DNA of 64,000 bases from Hoeflea ulvae. Its GTDB lineage: Bacteria > Pseudomonadota > Alphaproteobacteria > Rhizobiales > Rhizobiaceae. This document shows, in pieces, positions 9,819 to 19,239 of this stretch. Made by a program: the position numbers and the translations under genes. Below the pieces are notes generated by a model. That model did no database searches and had not been told where the DNA came from. It worked only from the letters and a program-made list of their open reading frames with translations. The stretch's first letter is position 1. Every line of letters starts with the position of its first letter. The stretch is taken from NCBI RefSeq assembly GCF_026619435.1, contig NZ_JAOVZQ010000001.1:1433501-1497500 (forward strand), read 5' to 3'.

Positions 9819-10658
9819 ATGAAAAAACTTGTCCTGACCGGTGCCGCCGGCCGCCTCGGCTCCTACCTGCGCGAGCCGCTTTCCAGGCTTTGCGATGAAC
9901 TCGTCTCCACCGATCTGGCCGAGGATCTCGGCAAGTTGTATCCCGGCGAAAGCTATGTGAAGGCCGATCTGCAGGATCTCGATGCCATGGTTGCGCTGCT
10001 TGAAGGCGCCGACATGGTGGTTCACTTCGGTGCTGTCTGCGACGAGGCCCCGTTCGAAACGCTGCTCGGCCCCAACTTCATCGGCGCCTACAATATCTGG
10101 GAAGCAGCGCATCGCAACGGTTTGCGCCGGGTGGTCTACGCCTCCTCCATCCATGCTGTCGGCATGCACAAGAAGACCGATTTCATCGGCATCGATGCGC
10201 CGCATCGGCCCGACACCTTCTATGGCCTGGCCAAGTGCTTCGCCGAGGATTTGGCGAGCCTGTATTGGGACAAGCGCGGGCTGGAATCGGTCTGCATGCG
10301 GATTCTCTCCTGCGCCCAGGTCTCCAACCCCCGCGCGGTCGGAAGCTGGCTCAGCTATGACGATCTCATCCACATGGTCGAACGCGCCATCGACACGCCG
10401 ATCACCGGCTTTTCCGTCGTCTATGGCGTCTCCAACAATGACCGCGCGCCGGTGGACAACTCCAAGGCGCAGCATCTGGGTTATCGTCCCAAGGACAATG
10501 CCGAGCAATTCGCCAAGGAAATCTATGCCGAGGCCGGTCCGCTCGACCCGCAGGATCCGGGCAACACGCATCACGGCGGCCCGTTCGCAGCCGTTGAACT
10601 GGGCAACAGCGGCGTCGCCCTGTTGAACCTGAAGGAAGAGGGCAACGCCAAGAGCTGA
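9819..10658 (+). CDS. NAD-dependent SDR, uronate-dehydrogenase-like
   Basis: A 279-residue extended SDR. It has the NAD-binding GAAGRLG motif near the start, VVYASSIHAVG, the catalytic YGLAK (Tyr-x-x-x-Lys) and GYRPKDNAEQFA near the end. The overall layout resembles uronate dehydrogenases (Udh), which oxidise glucuronate and galacturonate to aldarolactones with NAD. The ATG at 9819 is preceded by CGGAG. It follows the oxidase by 81 bp in the same direction, so it may belong to the same unit. How a uronate dehydrogenase would join a hydantoinase pathway is unclear, and another sugar-acid or hydroxy substrate is possible. A strong hairpin terminator follows. Confidence 0.8.
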   Translation: MKKLVLTGAAGRLGSYLREPLSRLCDELVSTDLAEDLGKLYPGESYVKADLQDLDAMVALLEGADMVVHFGAVCDEAPFETLLGPNFIGAYNIWEAAHRNGLRRVVYASSIHAVGMHKKTDFIGIDAPHRPDTFYGLAKCFAEDLASLYWDKRGLESVCMRILSCAQVSNPRAVGSWLSYDDLIHMVERAIDTPITGFSVVYGVSNNDRAPVDNSKAQHLGYRPKDNAEQFAKEIYAEAGPLDPQDPGNTHHGGPFAAVELGNSGVALLNLKEEGNAKS

Positions 10659-10742
10659 CCCGAAACCCAGCGCCACCGATATGGCTGGCGCTGTCGCAGG
10701 GGAGGTCTTGCGGCAACAGGATCGCATCCATGCGCACGAACA

Positions 10743-10766
10743 GATCGGGGCCCGAAGGCCCCGATC
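10743..10766. terminator. Bidirectional-type terminator hairpin between convergent units
   Basis: A perfect 10-bp inverted repeat (GATCGGGGCC / GGCCCCGATC) encloses the four-base loop CGAA. It lies between the 3' end of the SDR gene (10658, plus) and the 3' end of glpV (10797, minus), where it can serve both strands. T-runs on either side are short. Confidence 0.75.
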
Positions 10767-10796
10767 GTCATTCAGTCGTTTCGGCGTTGGCCGAAC

Positions 10797-12518
10797 CTAC
10801 TGCCAGCTCTTGACCAGTTCGTCGTAGTTGACGGTCATCGGCTGTTCTTTTTCGTTTTCGATCTTCAGCTGTGGCGCGAGATTGCCCTTCGAGACGGCAT
10901 CCGCATTCCAGTATTCCAGATCGTGCTCTTCAGCCATTTTCGGGCCGATATCGCCCTGCACACCGGCGCGTTCGAGGCGTTCCATCACCTTTTCCTGCTC
11001 GGCACACAGCGAGTCCATGGCTTCCTGGGCAGTCTTGGCGCCCGACGATGCGTCACCGATGGCCTGCCACCAGAGCTGTGCCAGCTTCGGATAGTCAGGC
11101 ACGTTGGTGCCGGTTGGCGACCACTGGACGCGGGCCGGCGAACGGTAGAACTCGACCAGTCCACCGAGTTTCGGTGCGCGTTCGGTGAAGGAGTCGTGGC
11201 TGAGCGTCGACTCGCGGATGAAGGTGAGACCGACATGGCTCTTCTTCACATCGACCGTCTTGGAGGTGACGAACTGCGCATAGAGCCATGCGGCCTTGGC
11301 GCGATCCTCAGGCGTGGACTTCATCAGCGTCCACGAACCGGCGTCCTGGTAGCCGAGCTTCATGCCTTCCTTCCAGTACACACCGTGCGGTGACGGTGCG
11401 AACCGCCATTTTGGCGTGCCGTCCTCATTGACGACCGGCAGGCCTTCCTTGACAAAGTCAGCGGTGAAGGCCGTGTAGGTGAACATCTGCTGGGCAATTT
11501 CACCCTGCGACGGGACAGGTCCCGATTCACCAAAGGTCATGCCCTGGGCTGCCGCAGGCGCATATTTTTCCATCCACTCGAGATATTTCTCGATCGAATA
11601 GACTGCTGCAGGTCCGTTGGTGTCGCCGCCGCGGGCAACGCAGGAGCCGACTGGTCGCGAGTTCTCGTCGACCTTGATGCCCCATTCATCGACCGGAAGG
11701 CCGTTCGGGATGCCCTTGTCGCCATTGCCGGCCATCGACAGCCAGGCGTCGGTGAAGCGCCAGCCGAGGGAAGGGTCCTTCTTGCCGTAGTCCATGTGGC
11801 CATAGACCTTCTTGCCGTCGATTTCGCGACCGGTGAAGAATTCGGCGATGTCCTCATAGGCTGACCAGTTCACCGGTACGCCGAGATCATAGCCATATTT
11901 TTCCTTGAAGTCGGCCTTGTTCTTCTCGTCGTTGAACCAGTCGTAACGGAAGAAGTACAGGTTGGCGAACTGCTGGGTGGGAAGCTGGTAGAGCTTGCCG
12001 TCGGGCGCGGTCGTGAATGAGCGGCCGATAAAGTCCTCCACATCCAGCGTCGGGCTTGTCACCTCGGAGCCCTCATTTGCCATCCAGTCAGTCAGGTTGC
12101 GAACCTGCTGGTAGCGCCAGTGGGTGCCGATCAGGTCGGAATCGTTGACATAGGCGTCATAGATGTTCTCGCCCGACTGCATCTGCGTCTGCAGCTTTTC
12201 AACCACATCGCCTTCGCCGATCAGGTCGTGGGTAACCTTGATGCCGGTGATTGCGGTAAAGGCCGGCGCCAGCACCTTGGATTCATATTCATGCGTGGTG
12301 ATGGTTTCCGAAACCACCTTGATGTCCATGCCGGCGAATGGCTGGGCTGCGTCGACGAACCATTGCATCTCGGCTTCCTGGGCAGCCCGGTCGAGCGTCG
12401 ACATGTCGCCGATTTCCGCATCGAGGAAGCTCGTGGCTTCTTCCATCCCGGCATAGGCGACTCCGGCGCTGAACATGAGCGCCATTGCTGCTGTTGATAA
12501 CAGTAGATGTTTCCGCAT
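10797..12518 (-). CDS. glpV: Glycerol ABC transporter, periplasmic substrate-binding protein
   Basis: A 573-residue extracytoplasmic binding protein with a clear Sec signal peptide (MRKHLLLSTAAMALMFSAGVAYA). The mature part has family-1-type binding-protein features (EGDVVEKLQTQMQSG, YQDAGSWTLMKSTPEDRAKAAWLYAQF). Length and gene order match GlpV of the Rhizobium leguminosarum glycerol system. The start at 12518 is chosen because GAGGA stands eight bases upstream and the signal peptide begins there; an upstream in-frame start would add 20 non-signal residues. It is the last gene of glpSTPQUV and is followed by the hairpin at 10743-10766. Confidence 0.9.
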   Translation of the reverse strand: MRKHLLLSTAAMALMFSAGVAYAGMEEATSFLDAEIGDMSTLDRAAQEAEMQWFVDAAQPFAGMDIKVVSETITTHEYESKVLAPAFTAITGIKVTHDLIGEGDVVEKLQTQMQSGENIYDAYVNDSDLIGTHWRYQQVRNLTDWMANEGSEVTSPTLDVEDFIGRSFTTAPDGKLYQLPTQQFANLYFFRYDWFNDEKNKADFKEKYGYDLGVPVNWSAYEDIAEFFTGREIDGKKVYGHMDYGKKDPSLGWRFTDAWLSMAGNGDKGIPNGLPVDEWGIKVDENSRPVGSCVARGGDTNGPAAVYSIEKYLEWMEKYAPAAAQGMTFGESGPVPSQGEIAQQMFTYTAFTADFVKEGLPVVNEDGTPKWRFAPSPHGVYWKEGMKLGYQDAGSWTLMKSTPEDRAKAAWLYAQFVTSKTVDVKKSHVGLTFIRESTLSHDSFTERAPKLGGLVEFYRSPARVQWSPTGTNVPDYPKLAQLWWQAIGDASSGAKTAQEAMDSLCAEQEKVMERLERAGVQGDIGPKMAEEHDLEYWNADAVSKGNLAPQLKIENEKEQPMTVNYDELVKSWQ

Positions 12519-12581
12519 TACAGTTTCCTCCCGACTTGCGAAAACGGAGGCGGCGGTATTGCCGCATCCGGTAGTCAAACC

Positions 12582-12863
12582 CTAGACAAAGCGGAACACG
12601 CCGATGGCGTAGACCACGGACAGGGCAAGAGCCCACCACAGGTTCGGACCGACTAGTCCGAGCCAGGCGAGATTGATGAAGGCCGAACCCAAGAGCGAGA
12701 CGAACAGACGGTCGCCGCGCGTGGTTTCAAAGCGCAGGATTCCGACCCGCGGCGATCCGCCGGGGACAAAATACTCCCACACCCCCATGCCGATGAGCAG
12801 CATGAGAATGACGAGAAAGAAGATCGCCGTCGGTCCGGTCCAGGCCATCCATGACAGATCCAT
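12582..12863 (-). CDS. glpU: Small integral membrane protein of the glycerol transporter (DUF2160 type)
   Basis: A 93-residue protein with three hydrophobic stretches: TAIFFLVILMLLIGMGVWEYF, FINLAWLGLVGPNLWWALALS and the end of the chain. Proteins of this size (DUF2160) sit between the permease and binding-protein genes in rhizobial glp operons, where the gene is called glpU and its role is unknown. It begins 12 bp after glpQ and ends 63 bp before glpV, so it belongs to the same transcript. Confidence 0.85.
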   Translation of the reverse strand: MDLSWMAWTGPTAIFFLVILMLLIGMGVWEYFVPGGSPRVGILRFETTRGDRLFVSLLGSAFINLAWLGLVGPNLWWALALSVVYAIGVFRFV

Positions 12864-12875
12864 AGCTTGGCCTCC

Positions 12876-13760
12876 TCAGACCCGGCCCAGGGCAAAGCCC
12901 TTGGCGATGTAGTTGCGGACAAACCAGATCACCAGCGCGCCCGGGATGATGGTCAGCACGCCGGCTGCTGCCAGCACGCCCCAGTCGAGCCCCGACGCCG
13001 AGACCGTGCGGGTCATGGTGGCGGCAATCGGCTTGGCGTCGGTGACGGTCAGCGTGCGCGCGATCAGCAGTTCGACCCATGAGAACATGAAGCAGAAGAA
13101 CGCCGCCACGCCGATGCCGCTCGCAATCAGCGGCATGAAGATCTTGACGAAGAATTTCGGGAACGAGTAGCCGTCGATATAGGCGGTCTCGTCGATCTCC
13201 TTGGGCACGCCGGACATGAAGCCCTCAAGGATCCACACGGCCAGCGGCACGTTGAACAGGCAATGCGCGATCGCCACCGCGATATGGGTGTCGATCAGGC
13301 CGAAGGCGGAATAGAGCTGGAAGAACGGCAGCGCGAACACGGCAGGCGGCGCCATGCGGTTGGTGAGCAGCCAGAAGAACAGGTGCTTGTCGCCCAGGAA
13401 CCGGTAGCGCGAGAACGCGTAAGCGGCGGGCAGCGCCACCGCCACCGCAATCACCATGTTCATCACCACATAGATGATCGAATTGATGTAGCCGCTATAC
13501 CAGGACGGGTCGGTGAAGATGACCTTGTAATTGGCAATCGTCGGATCGCGCGGCCAAAGCGAGAAGGCCCCGAGGATTTCGGCATTGGTCTTGAAGCTCA
13601 TATTGATGAGCCAGTAGATCGGCAACATCAGCAAGAAGATGTAGATCACCGGGACCAGGAAGGAAAAGCGCGCTATCGCATTGGACCGCCGCGTCCGCCG
13701 TGCCATGGCGGCGGTGGCGTCGAGACTGGTCTGCGAGGCGGCATTGTCGGACATCGTCAT
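12876..13760 (-). CDS. glpQ: Glycerol ABC transporter permease
   Basis: A 294-residue permease of the MalG/UgpE type with six hydrophobic segments. The coupling-helix motif EAA-like region reads EIDETAYIDGYSFPKFFVKIFMPL, which contacts the ATPases. Start at 13760 (MTMSDNA) has a GGGAG ribosome site; a second in-frame ATG lies six bases later. The first gap to glpP is 13 bp. With GlpP it forms the membrane channel of the glycerol importer. Confidence 0.9.
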   Translation of the reverse strand: MTMSDNAASQTSLDATAAMARRTRRSNAIARFSFLVPVIYIFLLMLPIYWLINMSFKTNAEILGAFSLWPRDPTIANYKVIFTDPSWYSGYINSIIYVVMNMVIAVAVALPAAYAFSRYRFLGDKHLFFWLLTNRMAPPAVFALPFFQLYSAFGLIDTHIAVAIAHCLFNVPLAVWILEGFMSGVPKEIDETAYIDGYSFPKFFVKIFMPLIASGIGVAAFFCFMFSWVELLIARTLTVTDAKPIAATMTRTVSASGLDWGVLAAAGVLTIIPGALVIWFVRNYIAKGFALGRV

Positions 13761-13773
13761 GGTGCGCGCTCCC

Positions 13774-14640
13774 TCAGCCCTTGGCGTCGTTGGTGATCAT
13801 CACGGTGTAGAACACCCATGACAGCAGCAGGATGATCAGGAAGTAGATCAGGCTCATCGCCGCGGCCGGGCCGACATCGAACTGACCGATGGCTGTCTTG
13901 ACCAGGTCGATCGACAGGAAGGTGGTGGCGTTGCCCGGTCCACCGCCGGTGACCACGAAGGGCTCGGTGTAGATCATGAAGGAGTCCATGAATCTCAGCA
14001 GCACCGCGATCAGCAGCACCCGGTTCATCTTCGGCAGCTGAATATAGCGGAACACCGACCAGCGCGAGGCGCCGTCGATCTTGGCCGCCTGGTAATAGGC
14101 GTCGGGGATCGAGACGAGGCCAGCATAGCACAACAGCACCACCAGGCTGGTCCAGTGCCAGACATCCATGATGATCACCGTTACCCAGGCGTCGAACGGA
14201 TCGCTGACATAATTATAGTCAAAGCCCATCGCGTTGAGCGTGTAGCCGAGCAGGCCGATATCGACCCGGCCGAACACCTGCCAAATGGTGCCGACCACGT
14301 TCCACGGGATCAGCAGCGGCAGCGACATGAACACCAGGCAGAACGGCACGCCGAGTCCTTTTTTCGGCATATTGAGCGCGATGAAGATGCCAAGCGGAAC
14401 CTCGATCAGCAAGATGATGCCTGAAAACGCCAGGTTGCGCAAAAGCGCGTCATGGAAGCGGGCAGACGCAAGCACATCGGAAAACCAGTCGGTGCCGGCC
14501 CAGAAGAACTGGTTGTTGCCGAAAGTGTCCTGCACGGAATAGTTCACAACCGTCATCAGCGGGATCACGGCCGAGAATGCCACCAGGAGCAGCATCGGCA
14601 ACACCATGAACCAGGCCTTGTTGTTCCAGGTCTTGTCCAT
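13774..14640 (-). CDS. glpP: Glycerol ABC transporter permease
   Basis: A 288-residue permease of the MalF/UgpA type with six hydrophobic segments. The coupling motif IPDAYYQAAKIDGASRWSVF is intact. It starts one base after the stop codon of glpT, so the two are co-translated. It pairs with GlpQ. Confidence 0.9.
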   Translation of the reverse strand: MDKTWNNKAWFMVLPMLLLVAFSAVIPLMTVVNYSVQDTFGNNQFFWAGTDWFSDVLASARFHDALLRNLAFSGIILLIEVPLGIFIALNMPKKGLGVPFCLVFMSLPLLIPWNVVGTIWQVFGRVDIGLLGYTLNAMGFDYNYVSDPFDAWVTVIIMDVWHWTSLVVLLCYAGLVSIPDAYYQAAKIDGASRWSVFRYIQLPKMNRVLLIAVLLRFMDSFMIYTEPFVVTGGGPGNATTFLSIDLVKTAIGQFDVGPAAAMSLIYFLIILLLSWVFYTVMITNDAKG

Positions 14641-14641
14641 C

Positions 14642-15712
<1,071 letters not shown>

Positions 15713-15721
15713 GGTCTGTCC

Positions 15722-16798
15722 TCATGCTCCCGATGTCTGGGCGCGAACGGTGCGCCCGTCGCGGTCGAACACCAGCAGGTGCGCCGTATCGAGATGCACC
15801 TCCATCATCTCGCCCGCGTCGATGTCGTGAATGCCCTTGGTCAGCATCACCCAGCGCTGGTCTTCGTGAATGAGATGGACATAGCTTTCCGAGCCGGTGA
15901 TTTCGGTGACCATCACCTCGGCAGACAGCGGCGTGGTGCCGGCACCGGCTACGGGGGACAGGTTGTGCGACCGGAAACCGAGCGTGCAGGGCCCGTCGGC
16001 GAGATGCGAAAGGCCAGGGGGAACCGGGATGTCCTTCACGCCCTGCTTGACGAATCTGTCCTGCGTCTTCTGCATCGGCAGCAGGTTCATTGGCGGATCG
16101 GAAAATGTCTGGGCGGTTACCAGGTTGACCGGGTCGCGGAACACATCGACCGTCGGGCCGAACTGGGTGATGCGGCCTTCGCTCAGCGTCGCCGTATCAC
16201 CGCCCAAAAGCAGCGCTTCGGAGGGTTCGGTGGTGGCGTAAACGAAAATGGCGCCGGATTCGGAGAAGATCTTTGGCAGTTCGGCGCGCAGTTCCTCGCG
16301 CAATTTGTAGTCGAGATTGGCGAGCGGCTCGTCGAGCAAAACAAGTCCGGCCTTCTTGACGATGGCGCGCGCCAGTGCGGTGCGCTGCTGCTGGCCGCCC
16401 GACAGGTTGAGCGGCGTGCGCTGCAGATAGGGCCCGAGCCTGAGCAGTTCGGCAGCGCGTGCAACCTCGCGCTCGATCGTCGCCTTGTCGGCGCCGGAGA
16501 TGCGAAGCGGCGAGGCAATGTTTTCATAGACCGTCATCGCCGGGTAATTGATGAACTGCTGGTAGACCATGGCAACATTGCGCTTCTGCACCGCCAGTCC
16601 GGTCACATCTTCACCGTCGCTGAGCACGCGTCCGCGGGTCGGGCGGTCGAGGCCGGCCATGATCCGCATCAGGCTGGTCTTGCCCGACAGGGTCGGCCCC
16701 AGCAGCACGTTCAGCGAACCGCTTTCCAGCCGCAGCGACACGTCACTGATGTGCGCTTCCCCGTTGGAGATCTTGGAGACATTGTCCAGTTCCAGCAT
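15722..16798 (-). CDS. glpS: Glycerol ABC transporter ATPase lacking the H-loop histidine
   Basis: A 358-residue ABC ATPase and first gene of the glycerol operon. Walker A is the unusual GPTLSGKT (residues 34-41), the signature LSGGQ (132-136) is intact and Walker B is LLDEP (D156/E157). Where MalK-type proteins read YVTHDQ, this protein reads YATTEPSEA, placing Thr190 at the switch-histidine position. The C-terminal part is TOBE-like. I chose the ATG at 16798 (MLELDNVSK) because GGGAGGG lies upstream and the ATPase fold begins at once; longer in-frame starts add 74 residues of non-homologous sequence. Confidence 0.9.
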   Translation of the reverse strand: MLELDNVSKISNGEAHISDVSLRLESGSLNVLLGPTLSGKTSLMRIMAGLDRPTRGRVLSDGEDVTGLAVQKRNVAMVYQQFINYPAMTVYENIASPLRISGADKATIEREVARAAELLRLGPYLQRTPLNLSGGQQQRTALARAIVKKAGLVLLDEPLANLDYKLREELRAELPKIFSESGAIFVYATTEPSEALLLGGDTATLSEGRITQFGPTVDVFRDPVNLVTAQTFSDPPMNLLPMQKTQDRFVKQGVKDIPVPPGLSHLADGPCTLGFRSHNLSPVAGAGTTPLSAEVMVTEITGSESYVHLIHEDQRWVMLTKGIHDIDAGEMMEVHLDTAHLLVFDRDGRTVRAQTSGA

Positions 16799-16898
16799 GT
16801 AGAAGAAGCCCTCCCAAGCCTCGCCTCCAGAGTGCGGATCGGTCGCGTCAGAACAGCCGCTGCCAATGCTCGCCGCAGATGAAAATCTTCCCTGCGCA

Positions 16899-16941
16899 TC
16901 CGATAACGGTGAAGATAAAAGGAACCTTAACCGAATGTCAA
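16899..16941 (-). promoter_or_regulatory. Candidate glp operon promoter with possible GlpR-like site
   Basis: The 324-bp stretch between the methyltransferase and glpS contains no gene. On the minus strand it holds TTGACA (16941-16936) and TATCTT (16917-16912) separated by 18 bp, a good sigma-70-like pair. CGATAACG at 16901-16908 matches the centre of the enterobacterial GlpR operator and would overlap the transcription start. A-rich elements AAACGAAAA (16940-16948) and AAGTGAAAC (16950-16958) flank the -35. No glpR gene is in the window, so regulator identity is a guess. Confidence 0.45.
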
Positions 16942-17122
16942 ACGAAAACAAGTGAAACCAAAACAGGGGATGTATACCGCCTGACGCCCTGGTTCCAGCC
17001 GCCGTGCAACAGCACCGCAACCTGCAACTTTAGCATGCGGCATCCGTTGCCCGGGTGCAAGAGCGGCTCGACATCCAAGCTGTGACAGGGCTGGCTGGGC
17101 GAAGGCGGAAAGGCGCCCGTGG

Positions 17123-17935
17123 TTACACCTTGCCTGCCGGTTTGCTGGCGCAGATCGCATAGCGGTGCTGGGTGGCGCGCTCGATGCGCTTGAGAAACGG
17201 AAAATTGTTTTTCTGCGCCCTGTGAATGGCGCGCATATCGGTGTCGATGACAATGTTCTCGAAGCCGGCCCGAGCCAGCAGCGCCACCACGGCTTCGGCG
17301 CGGGCGCCGCCGGAGAAATAGACCCGTGACAGGATGGAGTTGTGGGTTTCCATCATCGTTGCCGGTTGCGCGTTTCCGCTTGCGCCGGGACGCAAGCGGG
17401 CGATGGCGCGGGCAACTGCGTTGGCGAGCCGGGCCGGAAGCCCCGAATTGACGAAATCCCCGTCGACGATCAGCAATTGACCACCTGGCTTGAGCACCCG
17501 CAGCCATTCGGCAAACGCCGCCTCGGGATCGACAAGCGTCCAGACCAGATGCCGGTTGGTGATCACATCATAGCTGTTGTCAGGTTCCATGGTCTTTTCG
17601 GCGTCGCCCATCAGGAAGCGCAGCGGGCGTTCGCGCAGCCTCGCCTTGGCGCGGGCCCGTGCCAGCATCGGCTCGGCCCAGTCCATGCCGGTCACCTCGA
17701 AGCCGAGATCGTCGAGAAGATGCGCCACCACGCCGGTTCCCGAGGCGAGATCGAGCACGCGCCGCTGTTCGCCGGGGCCGAGATGGCGGATGATCAGCTG
17801 GTGCCAGGCGGCCCGTTCTGGTTCCGAAAAGATCTCGTGGCCGGGCTGGCTGTCAAAGCTTTCGGCACGCAACGACCAATAGGCCTTGATCTCGTCTCTC
17901 AGCCCGTAATTTTGCGACATGCCCGACATATCCAC
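17123..17935 (-). CDS. SAM-dependent class I methyltransferase
   Basis: A 270-residue methyltransferase of the UbiE/Methyltransf_11 type. Motif I reads VLDLASGTGVVAHLL; the acidic residue after strand 2 follows as TGMDWAEPML; then come FLMGDAEK and LRVLKPGGQLLIVDGD. It is divergent from the siderophore-type importer operon across a 104-bp gap. In proteobacteria such methyltransferases are often found with metallophore uptake genes, but no function is established from this sequence. An internal start (MSQNYG) five codons in is possible. Confidence 0.8.
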   Translation of the reverse strand: MDMSGMSQNYGLRDEIKAYWSLRAESFDSQPGHEIFSEPERAAWHQLIIRHLGPGEQRRVLDLASGTGVVAHLLDDLGFEVTGMDWAEPMLARARAKARLRERPLRFLMGDAEKTMEPDNSYDVITNRHLVWTLVDPEAAFAEWLRVLKPGGQLLIVDGDFVNSGLPARLANAVARAIARLRPGASGNAQPATMMETHNSILSRVYFSGGARAEAVVALLARAGFENIVIDTDMRAIHRAQKNNFPFLKRIERATQHRYAICASKPAGKV

Positions 17936-17980
17936 GTTCCGGTCTCCGATTGTGCTTGGAACGCTTCTAAAAGATAAAAC

Positions 17981-18008
17981 TTGACTGGGAAAGTCATAAT
18001 ATCATAAT
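17981..18008 (+). promoter_or_regulatory. Candidate promoter for the iron-uptake operon
   Basis: TTGACT at 17981-17986 and CATAAT at 18003-18008 are 16 bp apart, upstream of the binding-protein ATG at 18040, which has GGAG as its ribosome site. A short inverted repeat TGACT-N5-AGTCA (17982-17996) overlaps the -35 and could bind a metal-dependent repressor. I could not match it to a known Fur, RirA or Irr box. Confidence 0.45.
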
Positions 18009-18039
18009 CCACATCCGAGACAAGATTGCTGGAGACAAC

Positions 18040-19179
18040 ATGTTTATTTTCAAGAAGGTGGCATTCGCCGCCACGATTTCGCTTGCGCTTTTTTCCGCCG
18101 ATGTCATGGCCGGCGAGACCGTCACGATCACCGATATCACCGGTCGCGAGGTCGAAGTCAGCGTGCCGGTGGAGCGTGTCATTCTCGGTGAAGGCCGCCA
18201 GATCTACTTTGTTGCAGCCCTGGATACCGAGGCGCCATTCAAGCGCGTTGTCGGCTGGCGCGACGATTTCAGAAAGGCCGATCTCGACGGCTACAACGAA
18301 TATCTCGAGACATTCCCGCAGATGGACGACATTCCGACCTTTGGCGGCATGAAGGACGGCACGTTCAATCTCGAGCAGGCCATCGAGCTCAATCCCGACG
18401 TCATCATCATGAACACCGAAGCCAAATCCGCCACCCAGGAAAGCGGCTATATCGAAAAGCTCGCCAAGGTCGGCATCCCGCTGGTCTATATCGATTTCCG
18501 TGAAAAGCCGATCGCCCACACCGACCAGTCGATGCGCATCATCGGCAAGCTGCTCGGCAAGGAAGCCCGCGCCGAGGACTTCGTCGAATTCCGCCAGCAG
18601 CAGATGGCCAGGGTGACGGATGTGCTCGACAAGGTCGAGAATCTTGAAAAACCGCTGGTCTTCGTCGAACGCGCCGGTGGGTACAGCGATGATTGCTGCA
18701 TGTCGTTCGGCAACGAGAATTTCGGCAAGATGGTGGAGATGGCCGGCGGCGAAAACATGGCCGGGGACATTATTCCGGGCACCTTCGGCACGGTCAATCC
18801 CGAGCAGATCATCGCATCTGATCCGGACCAGATCGTCATCACCGGCGCCAACTGGGAAAACTATGTCCCGAGCGGCAACTGGGTCGGCCTGGGCGCCGGC
18901 GCGGACAATGCTGAATCCGAGCGCAAGCTCAAGGTGCTTATGCAGCGCCCGGCCTTCACCGGCGTCAAGGCGGTCAAGGACGGCAATGTGCACGGTATCT
19001 GGCACCAGTTCTACAACAGCCCCTACCAGTTCATCGCTGTCCAGCAGCTCGCCAAGTGGCTGCATCCGGACCTGTTCCAGGAACTTGATCCGAGCCAGAC
19101 ATTTGCCGATCTGCACGAGAAGTTTCTGCCGGTCGAATACCGTCCGGGCTATTTCGCCTCGCTCAACCCGGCACAGTGA
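18040..19179 (+). CDS. Iron-siderophore-type ABC transporter substrate-binding protein
   Basis: A 379-residue periplasmic protein with signal peptide MFIFKKVAFAATISLALFSA and the class III (BtuF/FepB) fold: TITDITGREVEVSVPVERVILGEGR at the N-terminus, then FGGMKDGTFNLEQAIELNPDVIIMN. It delivers a chelated metal, probably ferric siderophore or haem-like compound, to the FecCD-type permease encoded next. The ligand is not predictable. It heads a three-gene operon. Confidence 0.85.
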   Translation: MFIFKKVAFAATISLALFSADVMAGETVTITDITGREVEVSVPVERVILGEGRQIYFVAALDTEAPFKRVVGWRDDFRKADLDGYNEYLETFPQMDDIPTFGGMKDGTFNLEQAIELNPDVIIMNTEAKSATQESGYIEKLAKVGIPLVYIDFREKPIAHTDQSMRIIGKLLGKEARAEDFVEFRQQQMARVTDVLDKVENLEKPLVFVERAGGYSDDCCMSFGNENFGKMVEMAGGENMAGDIIPGTFGTVNPEQIIASDPDQIVITGANWENYVPSGNWVGLGAGADNAESERKLKVLMQRPAFTGVKAVKDGNVHGIWHQFYNSPYQFIAVQQLAKWLHPDLFQELDPSQTFADLHEKFLPVEYRPGYFASLNPAQ

Positions 19180-19194
19180 TGCCGATTGTTTCTC

Positions 19195-19211
19195 CGGCGG
19201 TTCTGCCGCCG
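19195..19211 (+). terminator. Intercistronic hairpin after the iron-binding-protein gene
   Basis: A 6-bp stem (CGGCGG 19195-19200, CCGCCG 19206-19211) with loop TTCTG, followed by a T-rich stretch (TAGATTTCTGTTTG), lies between the binding-protein stop and the permease start. It may act as a partial terminator or 3'-end stabiliser that raises binding-protein levels above permease levels. Confidence 0.4.
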
Positions 19212-19239
19212 TAGATTTCTGTTTGAACCGGATTTTCCC

